Shown here in pieces: positions 51,412 to 61,249 of a stretch of DNA of 64,000 nt. Each line of letters starts with the position of its first letter. Position 1 is the stretch's first letter. Both the position numbers and the translations under genes were made by a program. The notes under the pieces are model-generated. The model was not told where the DNA came from, searched no databases, and saw nothing but the letters and a program-made list of their open reading frames with translations. The stretch is taken from positions 1 to 64,000 of IMG/VR virus record IMGVR_UViG_3300042294_002813, one strand, 5' to 3'. The stretch comes from a virus.

Positions 51412-54400
51412 CAGGTTCACTTGAAGTATTTGAACAATTAGTTATGTTGTTTGCAAATGTGAAGTTGTTGGCTATGCCACTATTTGTGTTTGCAAACAGG
51501 CCATTGCTCTTTAGATAAATTGAAGGTGTTATATTCAAATTAACTCTTCCCATATAACCATTTGAGGCTTGCATGTTGCTTGGTAATAGAACTCCATTAG
51601 CACCAATAAAGAAAGTTCTGATTGTTGTATTTGCAATATCTGCATAATTATTTGAAAACCAAAATTCAGATAAGCAACCACGATATGAACGTGTAAGATT
51701 TGGTTCAGATCCTATAGAAACATTGCTTCCAGTATAGTCTATCTGGCCAAAATTTATTAAATCTAGTCTAGTTGAATTGATATCATTTAGATAGACTTTA
51801 CATGCTGAATTTGAAGATAAATCCCATGTTGCAACAAAATGATTCCATGTATTTTTAAATATCAAAGTTGACGTATTTGTCGTTAGTTCTAGAAGAGGAA
51901 GATTTGCTGCATTTCTCGCGGTAATTCTTATTATATCACCGTCTGTATTTTGTGTAATTGGATATGCAAGAGGGGCAAGAACATCGCCATCGCCCAACAA
52001 AGCTTCTACTGTTATATTAGCATCTACCCCAGCACCCTCTATTGATAAAATTGGAAATGCATTCGCATCATAACCAAATCCACCAACAATATGACCGGAA
52101 TCTGTTGTATATGGAGTTAGTTCTGTTCTGATAATAGAACCAGAAGCATTCACAATTGCTTTTGCATTTGCACCAAAGCCATATCCACCAACAACGTTTG
52201 TGAATATTATTTTTGCATTATTTGAATAACCGGATCCCGCAGAATTAATTTTCAATCGACCGATTATACCAAGAGCCTTTATCATTGAATTGCCAGAAGC
52301 TTCTGCTGTTGTCGATAGAATATTGTATCCAGCTCCAGGATCATTCAATGCAACTAGATAAATTGGACCTGTATTCGCATATTCGAAATAGGTCAAAGTT
52401 GTTAACAACGATGTATTTGCATTTCCACCAGAAGAATTGCTATAAGCACCAATTGCAGTCAAATTATAAGTGTTTATAACATCAGAATTTATATTGTAAG
52501 TATTTGGATGAACACTTCCATCATCTAGAACTTGCACAATTGTTGCATTTGCAGAAGTTCCTGTTCCAGATATGACTATCGTATCATTTGGAAATTTTCT
52601 AAATCCGGCACCACCAGAGATAACAACAAGATCGGCAATTTTTCCTAATAATGTATTTGCTCTTTTTGTCAACGATACAGAGAATCGTTGTGATGTCTGT
52701 GAATTGGAGTTATTTGAAATAGAAAATATTGTTTGGTCATTTGCAAAACTAGTTGGTCTAAACCAAAAGCTTATTGTTCCGGTTGAACCATTTGATGTAT
52801 TTCCCAATGCTTCAGTTTTATACAAAATGGAATTTGAACCATTAAAATCAATTGAATTTGTGACGTAAGGAATATAACTGCTTGTGTTAGATAAGCCAAC
52901 ATTTATTGTATCATCAACTACTGGTTCTGAAATATAAAGATATTCACCAAATAGCTTCAATCCTGCAGGATGAATATAATTCAACGCATATTGCTTATAT
53001 TCATTCAACGCTCTTTTTACTTTTATAACATAACTAAAATTCTGATAATAATCTCTATTTTCAAGATAGTTTGAACTACTCAACAATCCCGTATCGTCTT
53101 TAAATCTTCCCGGATAAGTATATGTTCCTACCGTTAGTGTAACATTTGCTGTTGCAAGACCATCACCGCTATTTGTAAAATCAAGAGTTGGCGGAGTAAC
53201 ATAACCCACCCCTCTATTTGTAATTGTTAATTCTTCAATTACTCCGATAGATCCTGTATTAGAAGTAAGTTCATCGCCAAATCCAAGAAGTGCAGAAACA
53301 ACTATATTAGCACCCGAGCCAGATCCGCTAATTGATACATTTGGAAGATGTGTCATGCTATATCCAGCACCACCTATCAAATGACCAGGACCTAAAAGAG
53401 TCAAATTTGTACCGATAATTGTTCCTGTAGCATTTGTTACTACATTTCCATTTGCACCATATCCAAACCCACCAGGAATATTCGTAAATATTAATGTTGC
53501 CCCATTCGAATAGCCGGTTCCGCCGTCATTGATCTTTAATCTACCAATAATACCTAGATTTTTTATTCTTGTATTTGCTTCTATGGATGCTGTCGGTAAT
53601 GACGTATAATTATTTCCTCCACTAGAAACTCTAATAGCCACTACAGGACCGGTATTTGAATAAGCAAAAAAAGTCAACGTATTAACTAGAGCAGTATTTG
53701 CATTTCCACCAGAAGAATTGCTATAAGCACCAATTGTAGTCAAATTATAAGTGTTTATAACATCAGAATTTATATTGTAAGTATTTGGATGAACACTATT
53801 ATCAGTAAGAACTTGAATTACATTTGCATTTGCTCCTGCGCCACCGCCGCCCGAAAACAAAATAAAATCTGAGACTCTAAATCCTGCACCACCAGATATA
53901 ACCGAAACATTTGAAATATTTCCTGAAGAAACATCAGATATAATTACGGAACCACCAGAACCACCACCACCCACAACTGGTATTGAAGTTCCTATTGTAT
54001 AGCCTGAACCACCATTTGTTAGTGCTACACTTGAAATAAATCCACTTAGAATATCTGCCGATAGCGTTTCATTATTAGCATTTTTTATGAAAACTTGTTC
54101 TCCTGAAATAAAATCGCCATTTTTATTAGAAATGAAAAATTCATTTATTTTCGTTCCGCTTTCATATGAAACAAAAATTCTTTCAACAAAAGCTGATGCT
54201 TGTGATGTGTTTCCAACTACTTTCGTGCTTTCAAACTTTTTTAAATTAATAATAGAATCGTCTACAATTTCATTTATTTCAATATTAGACAAACGAATGG
54301 ATTGCTCAACAAGCCATTTTCCAGAAGATGCTATTAGAATATCATTTTTTGGATAATATAATTCTGGATCTTCGTTGAATAATAATCTAAAGAAAAAATT

Positions 54401-54739
54401 ATATGATTTTTCAGTACCTTTAGCTCTATAAAAATCTTTTATATTTTTTAGTAATTTTGATTTATCAGAAGATACTTCTTTTGGTATTAGAGTTAAAAAT
54501 TCATTGTATAAATGATCATTAAATTCAGTTAATCCAGTATCTGTAATTTTATCTGTATCAAAATATTTTGTAAGATTTTTTGCTCTTTCAACTGTTTTTC
54601 CATACGATAAAACAGTATTTGACTGTTCAAGATATTCATAATATGCTTTCACAAATGCTATGAAAGTGGGATGATCTGAACGAACAAATTCGGGTAATTG
54701 ACTACTTACAACAGTAGAAATCTTGTTGTTTGTTGTCAT
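51407..54739 (-). CDS. giant baseplate structural protein with LamG-like domain (gp7 position)
   Basis: 1110 residues. The N-terminal 170 residues (LPEFVRSDHPTFIAFVKAYYEYLE, LLKNIKDFYRAKGTEKSYNFFFRLLF) are a conserved helical domain of T4-like aquatic phage baseplate proteins, perhaps the gp7 equivalent. GGxGY beta repeats follow. A LamG/concanavalin-like domain starts near residue 640 (STGTISFWFRP) but is interrupted by about 190 residues that duplicate residues 320-500, then resumes (RITARNAANLPLLEL, WNHFVATWDLS). Position between genes 6 and 8 matches T4 gene 7; direct sequence homology with T4 gp7 is not visible. Confidence 0.7.
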   Translation of the reverse strand: MTTNNKISTVVSSQLPEFVRSDHPTFIAFVKAYYEYLEQSNTVLSYGKTVERAKNLTKYFDTDKITDTGLTEFNDHLYNEFLTLIPKEVSSDKSKLLKNIKDFYRAKGTEKSYNFFFRLLFNEDPELYYPKNDILIASSGKWLVEQSIRLSNIEINEIVDDSIINLKKFESTKVVGNTSQASAFVERIFVSYESGTKINEFFISNKNGDFISGEQVFIKNANNETLSADILSGFISSVALTNGGSGYTIGTSIPVVGGGGSGGSVIISDVSSGNISNVSVISGGAGFRVSDFILFSGGGGAGANANVIQVLTDNSVHPNTYNINSDVINTYNLTTIGAYSNSSGGNANTALVNTLTFFAYSNTGPVVAIRVSSGGNNYTSLPTASIEANTRIKNLGIIGRLKINDGGTGYSNGATLIFTNIPGGFGYGANGNVVTNATGTIIGTNLTLLGPGHLIGGAGYSMTHLPNVSISGSGSGANIVVSALLGFGDELTSNTGSIGVIEELTITNRGVGYVTPPTLDFTNSGDGLATANVTLTVGTYTYPGRFKDDTGLLSSSNYLENRDYYQNFSYVIKVKRALNEYKQYALNYIHPAGLKLFGEYLYISEPVVDDTINVGLSNTSSYIPYVTNSIDFNGSNSILYKTEALGNTSNGSTGTISFWFRPTSFANDQTIFSISNNSNSQTSQRFSVSLTKRANTLLGKIADLVVISGGAGFRKFPNDTIVISGTGTSANATIVQVLDDGSVHPNTYNINSDVINTYNLTAIGAYSNSSGGNANTSLLTTLTYFEYANTGPIYLVALNDPGAGYNILSTTAEASGNSMIKALGIIGRLKINSAGSGYSNNAKIIFTNVVGGYGFGANAKAIVNASGSIIRTELTPYTTDSGHIVGGFGYDANAFPILSIEGAGVDANITVEALLGDGDVLAPLAYPITQNTDGDIIRITARNAANLPLLELTTNTSTLIFKNTWNHFVATWDLSSNSACKVYLNDINSTRLDLINFGQIDYTGSNVSIGSEPNLTRSYRGCLSEFWFSNNYADIANTTIRTFFIGANGVLLPSNMQASNGYMGRVNLNITPSIYLKSNGLFANTNSGIANNFTFANNITNCSNTSSEPA
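52413..52516 (-). repeat. direct repeat, copy in the LamG insert
   Basis: 104 bp with a single mismatch to 53694-53797, 1281 bp away in the same gene and frame. It is the best preserved part of a longer coding duplication. Confidence 0.9.
53694..53797 (-). repeat. direct repeat, upstream copy
   Basis: Matches 52413-52516 with one mismatch (C/T). The high DNA identity suggests a recent duplication or gene conversion. Confidence 0.9.
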
Positions 54740-56817
54740 TCGATTTCATTCTCCATGACAATCTGGATTGCTGTTGAATCTTCAGAATCAATTGAAAGTA
54801 GTCTATTTCTCAACGGTTGCAATGTTTTTTGAAGAGGATAGGCATTTAAAGTTAAAATGCCCAAATCATAATTAGGATTAGTTGCAATTGAAATTGGTTT
54901 AAAATTGTATATGTTTATTCTACCTGTTCTGTAATTTATATCGCCAAAATTACTATTCAATATCACTTTTTCTCCAGTTGTTGAAGCAATGTAGTAGGCT
55001 CTAAGAGTTCCTACTTCCTCTGAAAGAATAGGTATTGCTACGGCCCCAGAACCTGTAGAATCAGTAATCGCGATTGTTGCTCCAGAATAATCGGATCCTT
55101 TATTAATAATTTCTACTGAAATTATTTTACCGTTTACAACGACTGCTTTTCCTGTAGCCCCCGCACCATCGCCAGTTATTGTGACTGTGGGACTGTCTGA
55201 ATATCCAGATCCAGAATTTGTTACTGAAACACTGTCGACGCCTGTAAAAGATAGGGGTGTCTCTTCTATAAGAGCATCTCTTTCGACACCAAATCCATCA
55301 TAAATCTTAAAGGTTGGATAAGAATAAAGTTTTTCACTATAAAGTCCGCGACTCAAAGGAACGTTGAAATTTATTTCATAGTTTTTTTGTTGAGTAGTGG
55401 ATGGCTGGAATCTTTTTTGAACAATAGTTGAAACGTCAGTTCCTAAAAATGAATTTTCTGAAAGAGTTATCAAGTTTTGTAATTTTGACGAACGATATGT
55501 AGAATTAAATTTTTCTAAATCAGTATCATTATAAGTCGTTATCGTATTTGTCACAATATTTTTTAATTGATTTTCATCATTTGTTGTCTGATTTGAATCA
55601 TAGTTTACTTTTATTTCTAATTTTAGATAAAGATATTCTGGATCAACAATTTCTGCAGTAACTGTCAATACATTTCTATTTGCAACTAATTCGTTAATAA
55701 TTCTATCTTTTTCAATATTTGTAATCACATAACCAGACTTTGGCTTCATTGAAATGAATATTTTTCCATAAACTACAGGATCATTTTCTTCTCCACCCCA
55801 CACAGAAATTGTTTCTATGTTTGGATAATCTTTAAGAAGCAATGTTCCATAGTCATCTTTTGTGACTGCTCTGTTTTGCGCGGTATAGAATTTAGGAGCC
55901 AAAAACTTTATTCTATCAATAGTATCTCTTTGTGCTCCGCCAGCAGCTGCAGAAATTGAATTGACCACAACGTTTGAGAAATTCAAAATCGATGTCGTAA
56001 GAGTGAATGAATTTGCCTTGTTTGATACATCCCCGCTTGTTGACAAATACCTTAGCTGAACAATATTTCCGTCATCCAAATTTTTGCCGATATAACCATC
56101 ACCAAAATAAAGAGTATATCTATTAGCATCTGATTCTTCCAAGAAATATACTTTTGAATTTGAATCTAGAGTTGTTACATCATCGGCCAATAGATAAGTT
56201 GATTTTGTACTATCTGTATCTGAATTCTGTACAGTTACAAGCAATGTTGATGTATCAATGTTTGCTTCCGGAATTAGAAAGCGTCTTCTGGTGTTTGTTA
56301 CATCTACACCAACGTTGTATGAGATATTTTCACCCTGTGTTATCCGTACATTGCTAAAGGTGTATGTGTTTGACGTAACATTCTTGGATGCGGAATAAGC
56401 TTCCAAATTTACAAACGTATAGTTGGTTCCATCTATCTGTTCTGATTCAAATTGTGAGTATGCAGGTAGAGTTATCGTTGAATAGCCGCTGGTCGGAGTA
56501 GTATCTTCAACAACGATATTTACTTCTGCGCGCGAGCCTACCATAGAAGTTGGAACATAATTCAAATGCTTGGCGTGCGACACGACAGAATTTCTTAATA
56601 GCGCACTATCAAGAAACATTTCGTTTCCTACCATGTTTAGATAATATGCCATATAGTGAGTGTTGTATGCCAGAACATCAAGAAGAATATTTAATCCAGA
56701 ACCTTCAAAGTCATAATCTGTAAATTGATTTTGACTACGCAGATAATCTCTTAGATTGCCTTTGATCGTATCAAAGTCGAGTTCCGCAATTCTAAAAACA
56801 GTATTAGATGCTGCCAT
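54736..56817 (-). CDS. 6: baseplate wedge protein (T4 gp6)
   Basis: 693 residues. FDTIKGNLRDYLRSQNQFTDYDFEG, LDVLAYNTHYMAYYLNMVGNE and KHLNYVPTSM are gp6/J-family hallmarks; NRAVTKDDYGTLLLKDYPNI and VWGGEENDPVVYGKIFI occur in the middle. gp6 forms the ring of the wedge. A GGxGY-type repeat (SVTNSGSGYSDSPTVTITGDG) is present near residue 530. Overlaps the next gene by 4 bp. Confidence 0.93.
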   Translation of the reverse strand: MAASNTVFRIAELDFDTIKGNLRDYLRSQNQFTDYDFEGSGLNILLDVLAYNTHYMAYYLNMVGNEMFLDSALLRNSVVSHAKHLNYVPTSMVGSRAEVNIVVEDTTPTSGYSTITLPAYSQFESEQIDGTNYTFVNLEAYSASKNVTSNTYTFSNVRITQGENISYNVGVDVTNTRRRFLIPEANIDTSTLLVTVQNSDTDSTKSTYLLADDVTTLDSNSKVYFLEESDANRYTLYFGDGYIGKNLDDGNIVQLRYLSTSGDVSNKANSFTLTTSILNFSNVVVNSISAAAGGAQRDTIDRIKFLAPKFYTAQNRAVTKDDYGTLLLKDYPNIETISVWGGEENDPVVYGKIFISMKPKSGYVITNIEKDRIINELVANRNVLTVTAEIVDPEYLYLKLEIKVNYDSNQTTNDENQLKNIVTNTITTYNDTDLEKFNSTYRSSKLQNLITLSENSFLGTDVSTIVQKRFQPSTTQQKNYEINFNVPLSRGLYSEKLYSYPTFKIYDGFGVERDALIEETPLSFTGVDSVSVTNSGSGYSDSPTVTITGDGAGATGKAVVVNGKIISVEIINKGSDYSGATIAITDSTGSGAVAIPILSEEVGTLRAYYIASTTGEKVILNSNFGDINYRTGRINIYNFKPISIATNPNYDLGILTLNAYPLQKTLQPLRNRLLSIDSEDSTAIQIVMENEIE

Positions 56818-56818
56818 A

Positions 56819-57214
56819 TTATCTTACTCTTTCCAAAAATACGTTTATTGTTGTTGGAGTTGCTTGATTGACTATGTAAAATGATATAGAAACATCATAT
56901 CTATTCATATCTTCTTGGGCTTGTACAACCACATCGATAAGAGAAACTCGAGGATCAAAGTTGTTTATTACATCTTTGACGGCAGTTTTAATATTTTGAG
57001 CCGTCATAGCATTAACATTTTCAAACAATAATTGACGAATTACACCACCAACTTCAGGATGAAATGGTTTATCATAGTTGGCCATATTGACAAGATTTCG
57101 CAATGATCTAATTATTGCTTGATCACCAATGCGTGTCGCGACATCATTTGTTGCAGGATGTCGCGTGAAATTTAAGTCTAAATCTCTAAATGTTCTTGTG
57201 GATAAAGCTACCAT
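56819..57214 (-). CDS. 25: baseplate wedge protein (T4 gp25)
   Basis: 131 residues, the gpW/gp25 family: RDLDLNFTRHPATNDVA at the start, FHPEVGGVIRQLLFEN in the middle and NNFDPRVSLIDVVVQ corresponding to the EPR motif region. gp25 joins wedge and sheath initiation. The start abuts the unknown gene at 57223-57978. Confidence 0.93.
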   Translation of the reverse strand: MVALSTRTFRDLDLNFTRHPATNDVATRIGDQAIIRSLRNLVNMANYDKPFHPEVGGVIRQLLFENVNAMTAQNIKTAVKDVINNFDPRVSLIDVVVQAQEDMNRYDVSISFYIVNQATPTTINVFLERVR

Positions 57215-57222
57215 GATTATAT

Positions 57223-57978
57223 TTATCGTGATAATTTAGATAGCAAACTAGTTTGCCCTATTTGATTTTCCAATATAAATCTGCCACACGGATCGTTATA
57301 CATATAGTCTAAAAGTGAAGATAGCGCAGCTTGTCTTAATGTTTCTAGTGCCTGATTAAAAAAGTTTTGATCGGCAGCTATTATTGCGGCAAGTGCCGCT
57401 TTGATAGAATTGACTTGATCCAATATTTCAGTCAAGTCGGCCAAGCAACCATTGATTTGCTCAATAAACGATGCTAACTGACTAGCATAACCATTAAGTT
57501 GCTCTCCGGAAAATAGTCCTGTCATATTACCTAGAACGCCCAAACAACCCGAAGCTTGATCGACAGTATTAACTAAATCTTTTATTGATCGTCCGACAGA
57601 CAATATTCTTTCAAGTCCTGGTGTTGCATTTCCAGCACTACCTGCTATTACTCCTGATAATGTATTGACATGTGTTGTAAAGGCGGTAACTTGCTCGGAC
57701 AATCCGCCAGTTCCAGTTAATGCGGTTGTCAGATTTGTTTTAGCTTCGGATGTATAATTTAAACATGTAGAATTTGATATTGCACTAACTATGCCGTTTA
57801 TCCCGCTAGATACTTGATTGATATTTTGTATGACCGGATTTCTAAAAAGTGATGCTTGACCGCTAGTAGCTATTTCTTCAAAAATATTTCTAACAGTTGG
57901 GTTTATTGGCAAATTACCAATCGCTGTTGCTACCTCTGGAATAGGCACAATGCTTGGAATTGGAAAACCTATTGTCAT
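57223..57978 (-). CDS. hypothetical baseplate-cluster protein
   Basis: 251 residues, Ala/Ser/Asn/Gly-rich and largely helical, with four Cys residues and a C-terminal NDPCGRFILENQIGQTSLL. No T4 homologue is recognised. The position between the PAAR tip and gene 25, and the even spacing, suggest a virion component of the hub or wedge. Confidence 0.6.
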   Translation of the reverse strand: MTIGFPIPSIVPIPEVATAIGNLPINPTVRNIFEEIATSGQASLFRNPVIQNINQVSSGINGIVSAISNSTCLNYTSEAKTNLTTALTGTGGLSEQVTAFTTHVNTLSGVIAGSAGNATPGLERILSVGRSIKDLVNTVDQASGCLGVLGNMTGLFSGEQLNGYASQLASFIEQINGCLADLTEILDQVNSIKAALAAIIAADQNFFNQALETLRQAALSSLLDYMYNDPCGRFILENQIGQTSLLSKLSR

Positions 57979-57999
57979 ATTATTTTTTCTCCTATCATA

Positions 58000-58287
58000 T
58001 TATCCTGCAAAGCAAGTTCCGGCACCAGTTAAAATTGTAGAACCGCAATCTATAGGATCGCCAACTCTACTACATTGAAATCCATTAATGTATACGGTTC
58101 CCGATCCTGATGCCAAAATTCCATCGTGACATCCTTGATTTGGACAACAATGTGAAACCCAATGATCACCCTGTCTATGAACACCTAGACCCTCAACATA
58201 AACGTCACCACTTGCCGTATCATTCGGCCTTTGGGGCCAACACCCATGACCCGTACATATATCACCCAATCTAGAAATTGCAGGCAT
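58000..58287 (-). CDS. 5.4: PAAR-domain spike tip protein (T4 gp5.4-like)
   Basis: 95 residues. GDICTGHGCWP, HRQGDHWVSHCCPNQGCHDG and NGFQCSRVGDPIDCGSTI form the PAAR fold with paired Cys and His residues that bind a metal ion. It sharpens the central spike made by gp5, encoded 13 bp upstream. Confidence 0.92.
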   Translation of the reverse strand: MPAISRLGDICTGHGCWPQRPNDTASGDVYVEGLGVHRQGDHWVSHCCPNQGCHDGILASGSGTVYINGFQCSRVGDPIDCGSTILTGAGTCFAG

Positions 58288-58300
58288 TTTTCATTCCATC

Positions 58301-59260
58301 TTAGTTTAGATCTATTCTTGGTGCTCTAAAACTCATGTAGCTCGATGATGTAACACTATACGTTCCTGCAACTTGTGTTGTCATATCGCCATCAACTTTT
58401 ACATCTGCACTACCCTTGACAAATATTTTACCTTGACCATTGATCGTAATATTGCAATCTCCCATGATCAATACATTATTATCTGACATTACTATTTCGT
58501 ACTTGTCTTTTACTACTTTTGTAACTTTTGTTCCATCTGGATATATTTCTTCAAAAGTTCCCGAACGATGAGTAGTTTGAATTCTTTCCGCACCTGGAGT
58601 ATCATCGACTTCTAGAACATGACCGGATTCTGATTCATATACATGATTGTATGGATATTTTGCGTTATATTGTGTTTCGGGCTCAGACCATGTTGAACCT
58701 TTAGTAGATGTTTCTACATTCTGTATACGATTATTTTTTCTCTCTTCTACAATTGTATCAGTAATATTTTCATTTCTTGCCAATTTACTTACAGTCGATT
58801 CATTCACAGTTTCCGGATACCGTGTTGCTTGACCTTCAACTATGAATACACCTTCTCCATCTTGAGTATAATCTTTCGATTTCGGCTTTCTTGGAGAATC
58901 GCTCAACTGAGTTGGTGTTCTTTGATCAGAAAATCCTTTATCTATTCTTGGCACAGATTCAGGAATGCCCGGAACAATTCCTAGCATAACAGGAAACTGT
59001 GCATCATCCGAATCAAGGAAGAAACCAAATACCATATCCCCTTCCTTTGCAGCGATTCCTGTTCCTGTATTCGTATTCAAAGGCATTACAGGATGTGCCC
59101 AGGGAAGATCGGATGTTGGTATCAAATTCTTGTTTTCGGTGTGCCATCCATAAATTCTGACTTGACAACGACCTATCAATAAAGGATCCTTGCGATTTTC
59201 AATGACACCAAACCACCAGACAAATCCATCTAGTCCCATAAAATTATTGCGATTTATCAT
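58301..59260 (-). CDS. 5: baseplate central spike (T4 gp5-like, no lysozyme domain)
   Basis: 319 residues. The N-terminal OB-fold (FVWWFGVIENRKDPLLIGRCQVRIYGWH, DLPWAHPVMPL, GDMVFGFFLD) matches gp5/VgrG. After a linker (about 110-215) comes a C-terminal beta-helix (NVLIMGDCNITINGQGKIFV, GSADVKVDGD). The lysozyme domain of T4 gp5 is missing: the linker has no lysozyme-like segment. T4 gp5 is 575 residues. Confidence 0.9.
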   Translation of the reverse strand: MINRNNFMGLDGFVWWFGVIENRKDPLLIGRCQVRIYGWHTENKNLIPTSDLPWAHPVMPLNTNTGTGIAAKEGDMVFGFFLDSDDAQFPVMLGIVPGIPESVPRIDKGFSDQRTPTQLSDSPRKPKSKDYTQDGEGVFIVEGQATRYPETVNESTVSKLARNENITDTIVEERKNNRIQNVETSTKGSTWSEPETQYNAKYPYNHVYESESGHVLEVDDTPGAERIQTTHRSGTFEEIYPDGTKVTKVVKDKYEIVMSDNNVLIMGDCNITINGQGKIFVKGSADVKVDGDMTTQVAGTYSVTSSSYMSFRAPRIDLN

Positions 59261-60636
59261 GATTTCTTTATCTCATTGATTAGTGCTAAACTATTTTCCG
59301 CTTGTGGATATGGCTTTGATAGACAATCTCGTGTTGCTTCAACAATCATTTCATAGTTATCCAAATTTATTTTGTGTCGAATCGCGGTTAGCAAATATCT
59401 TCCGCTGTAGAAAGGATTCTCATTTGATGCGCCTGGATTTTTAGCCCCGACAAGAGGAATTTGAAATTCTATGATGTCGCCAACCGTGATATATGTATCG
59501 CCCGGAATAACTAATTTTAACTTGAAGTAATCCAGCTGATTTATTTGTGTTATGCGTTGCAATAGCCATTTTTCAACCAGATTTTGTTTTATTGATGGTT
59601 GTTTACTTGAAATCACGCTATCAGTATCATGTGATCTATTTGTTGGATACATTCTCATCAATGAATATGAATTTTCATATACTTTTTTCTTGAATCTATC
59701 TTCATATTCGTTTTGAAAAGAAAATGCGCTTCCTTGTTTCTCTATATGTGAAGTAATATTGAATAATTCATCATACCTCATGGCATAGTCTGTAGCTTCT
59801 AATTTGACCAAGTCAATTGTCTTAATTGTGCTTGAAAACATACCCGAGGTTATTCCTGACAAAACGTCGAACATTTTCATGAATTCATATTTCACAACAT
59901 CTCTAATCTCAGATACAGATGTATCAGTTTTTTCGGGAGGTGCGTTTTTGGGTCCGAAACTATATTTTGCTTTAGTGTTTCCTTGAAACAAAGTTTCTAG
60001 AGACTTGAAGTTATAACCTTGAGTATTTTCATAAAACATGAATGTCGCACCACGACTTTTTGCCGAAGATGAAACAGTTCTTGAAGCAAGCCATGATATA
60101 GCGGTTAATGGATTCAAAAATGGAATTATTACGTCATGAACTCCAGATGTGTTTTCTATATTTGTTGCTCTTAGTTTTTCCGGAGTTACTTTTAACTGTT
60201 TTGTCAATATGTCAGTAACAATACTCGACATCGTTTTTCCACGATAAGATTTTGAAATACGACGAGATGCAGAAACTACGTTTTCTTCAGAGCAAAAATT
60301 CAACAAATATGTTTGATTTGATGTGGTTGCTTGTTTTACAGTTCCTGGAGTCATTTTATAGATACGAAAACTTTTTTCAAAAAGAACTTTTCTTTCGGAT
60401 CCGGGTTTTTCAATGACTACTCGTAGAAATTCAAATCCAGATAGAGGTAAGGTTGCAATCAAATCATTTGAATCATTTAAAAGTGCATATCCTGAAATTG
60501 TTGAATTGTAAATATCTTCAAAAATATCCAATTCTAAAAGTAATGCTCTTATATTAATACCAGAACCATTGGTATTAACTATGAATAACTCTTTTATTAC
60601 GTAATTTTTTTCGTTAGTATATAAAAAATCAGACAT
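59257..60636 (-). CDS. 27: baseplate hub protein (T4 gp27-like)
   Basis: 459 residues. Early ALLLELDIFEDIYNSTISGYALLND and late GDIIEFQIPLVG, YSGRYLLTAIRHKINLDNYEMIVEATRD are typical of gp27-like hub proteins in aquatic T4 relatives. It forms the trimer to which the gp5 spike binds, and overlaps gene 5 by 4 bp. Confidence 0.85.
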   Translation of the reverse strand: MSDFLYTNEKNYVIKELFIVNTNGSGINIRALLLELDIFEDIYNSTISGYALLNDSNDLIATLPLSGFEFLRVVIEKPGSERKVLFEKSFRIYKMTPGTVKQATTSNQTYLLNFCSEENVVSASRRISKSYRGKTMSSIVTDILTKQLKVTPEKLRATNIENTSGVHDVIIPFLNPLTAISWLASRTVSSSAKSRGATFMFYENTQGYNFKSLETLFQGNTKAKYSFGPKNAPPEKTDTSVSEIRDVVKYEFMKMFDVLSGITSGMFSSTIKTIDLVKLEATDYAMRYDELFNITSHIEKQGSAFSFQNEYEDRFKKKVYENSYSLMRMYPTNRSHDTDSVISSKQPSIKQNLVEKWLLQRITQINQLDYFKLKLVIPGDTYITVGDIIEFQIPLVGAKNPGASNENPFYSGRYLLTAIRHKINLDNYEMIVEATRDCLSKPYPQAENSLALINEIKKS

Positions 60637-61249
60637 TTGTCAATATAGAAAATAGTTCTTGTTCTATTTGAAGAGCATATGCAGCGTTTATTATCTTTAT
60701 TTCTCTTTTTGCTTCATTTTGTTCTTCTTCATAGTCGTAATATGATACAGCATTCTTGGTCGTAACTATTTGAACGGTATTACCATCTTTCAAATTGATT
60801 GTTTCCGTACTACTTGATGCCAAATTTGCATATGTGTTGTAGTCAAGTTCATACTTGTTTACTGTTATGGTTCCTGTGACAGAATCCGTTTTTGTCACCA
60901 CTTTTTCGTAGTGATGATATGTTGTTTTTGCAGTTGCAATTGAACCATATTTGTTTTCAACATAAGATGAAAAATTTGTATATGTCAATGGCCAGTCGTA
61001 TGTCGGATCAGTTATGTTATTTGCAAGAAGAATGATCCAATGACGATTTGAATTGCCGTAGTATTTTGAAGCTAGTATTTCTGGAGTATCACCATCAGAA
61101 ATTTGATACTTGTAAAATACTGTAGATTCATTTTCAATACTAGGTAAAAATCTAGTGCGAACAAATAAATTCGATACAAGTTTGAGACTCTTGTTTGATG
61201 AATTTGTTAGATCGTATAAAGCTATGGGAAAATCAGTAAAATATGCCAT
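60629..61249 (-). CDS. 53: baseplate wedge protein (T4 gp53)
   Basis: 206 residues. YFTDFPIALYD at the start and YQISDGDTPEILASKYYGNSNRHWIILLANNI in the middle match gp53, which has a LysM-like fold in this part. It closes wedge-to-wedge contacts in the baseplate. Overlaps genes on both sides. Confidence 0.9.
   Translation of the reverse strand: MAYFTDFPIALYDLTNSSNKSLKLVSNLFVRTRFLPSIENESTVFYKYQISDGDTPEILASKYYGNSNRHWIILLANNITDPTYDWPLTYTNFSSYVENKYGSIATAKTTYHHYEKVVTKTDSVTGTITVNKYELDYNTYANLASSSTETINLKDGNTVQIVTTKNAVSYYDYEEEQNEAKREIKIINAAYALQIEQELFSILTNV

Noticed and set aside
57220-57227. GATAAATA directly before gene 25
   Set aside because: It lies only 5 bp before the ATG and contains the stop codon of the gene upstream; transcription would start at or inside the start codon.
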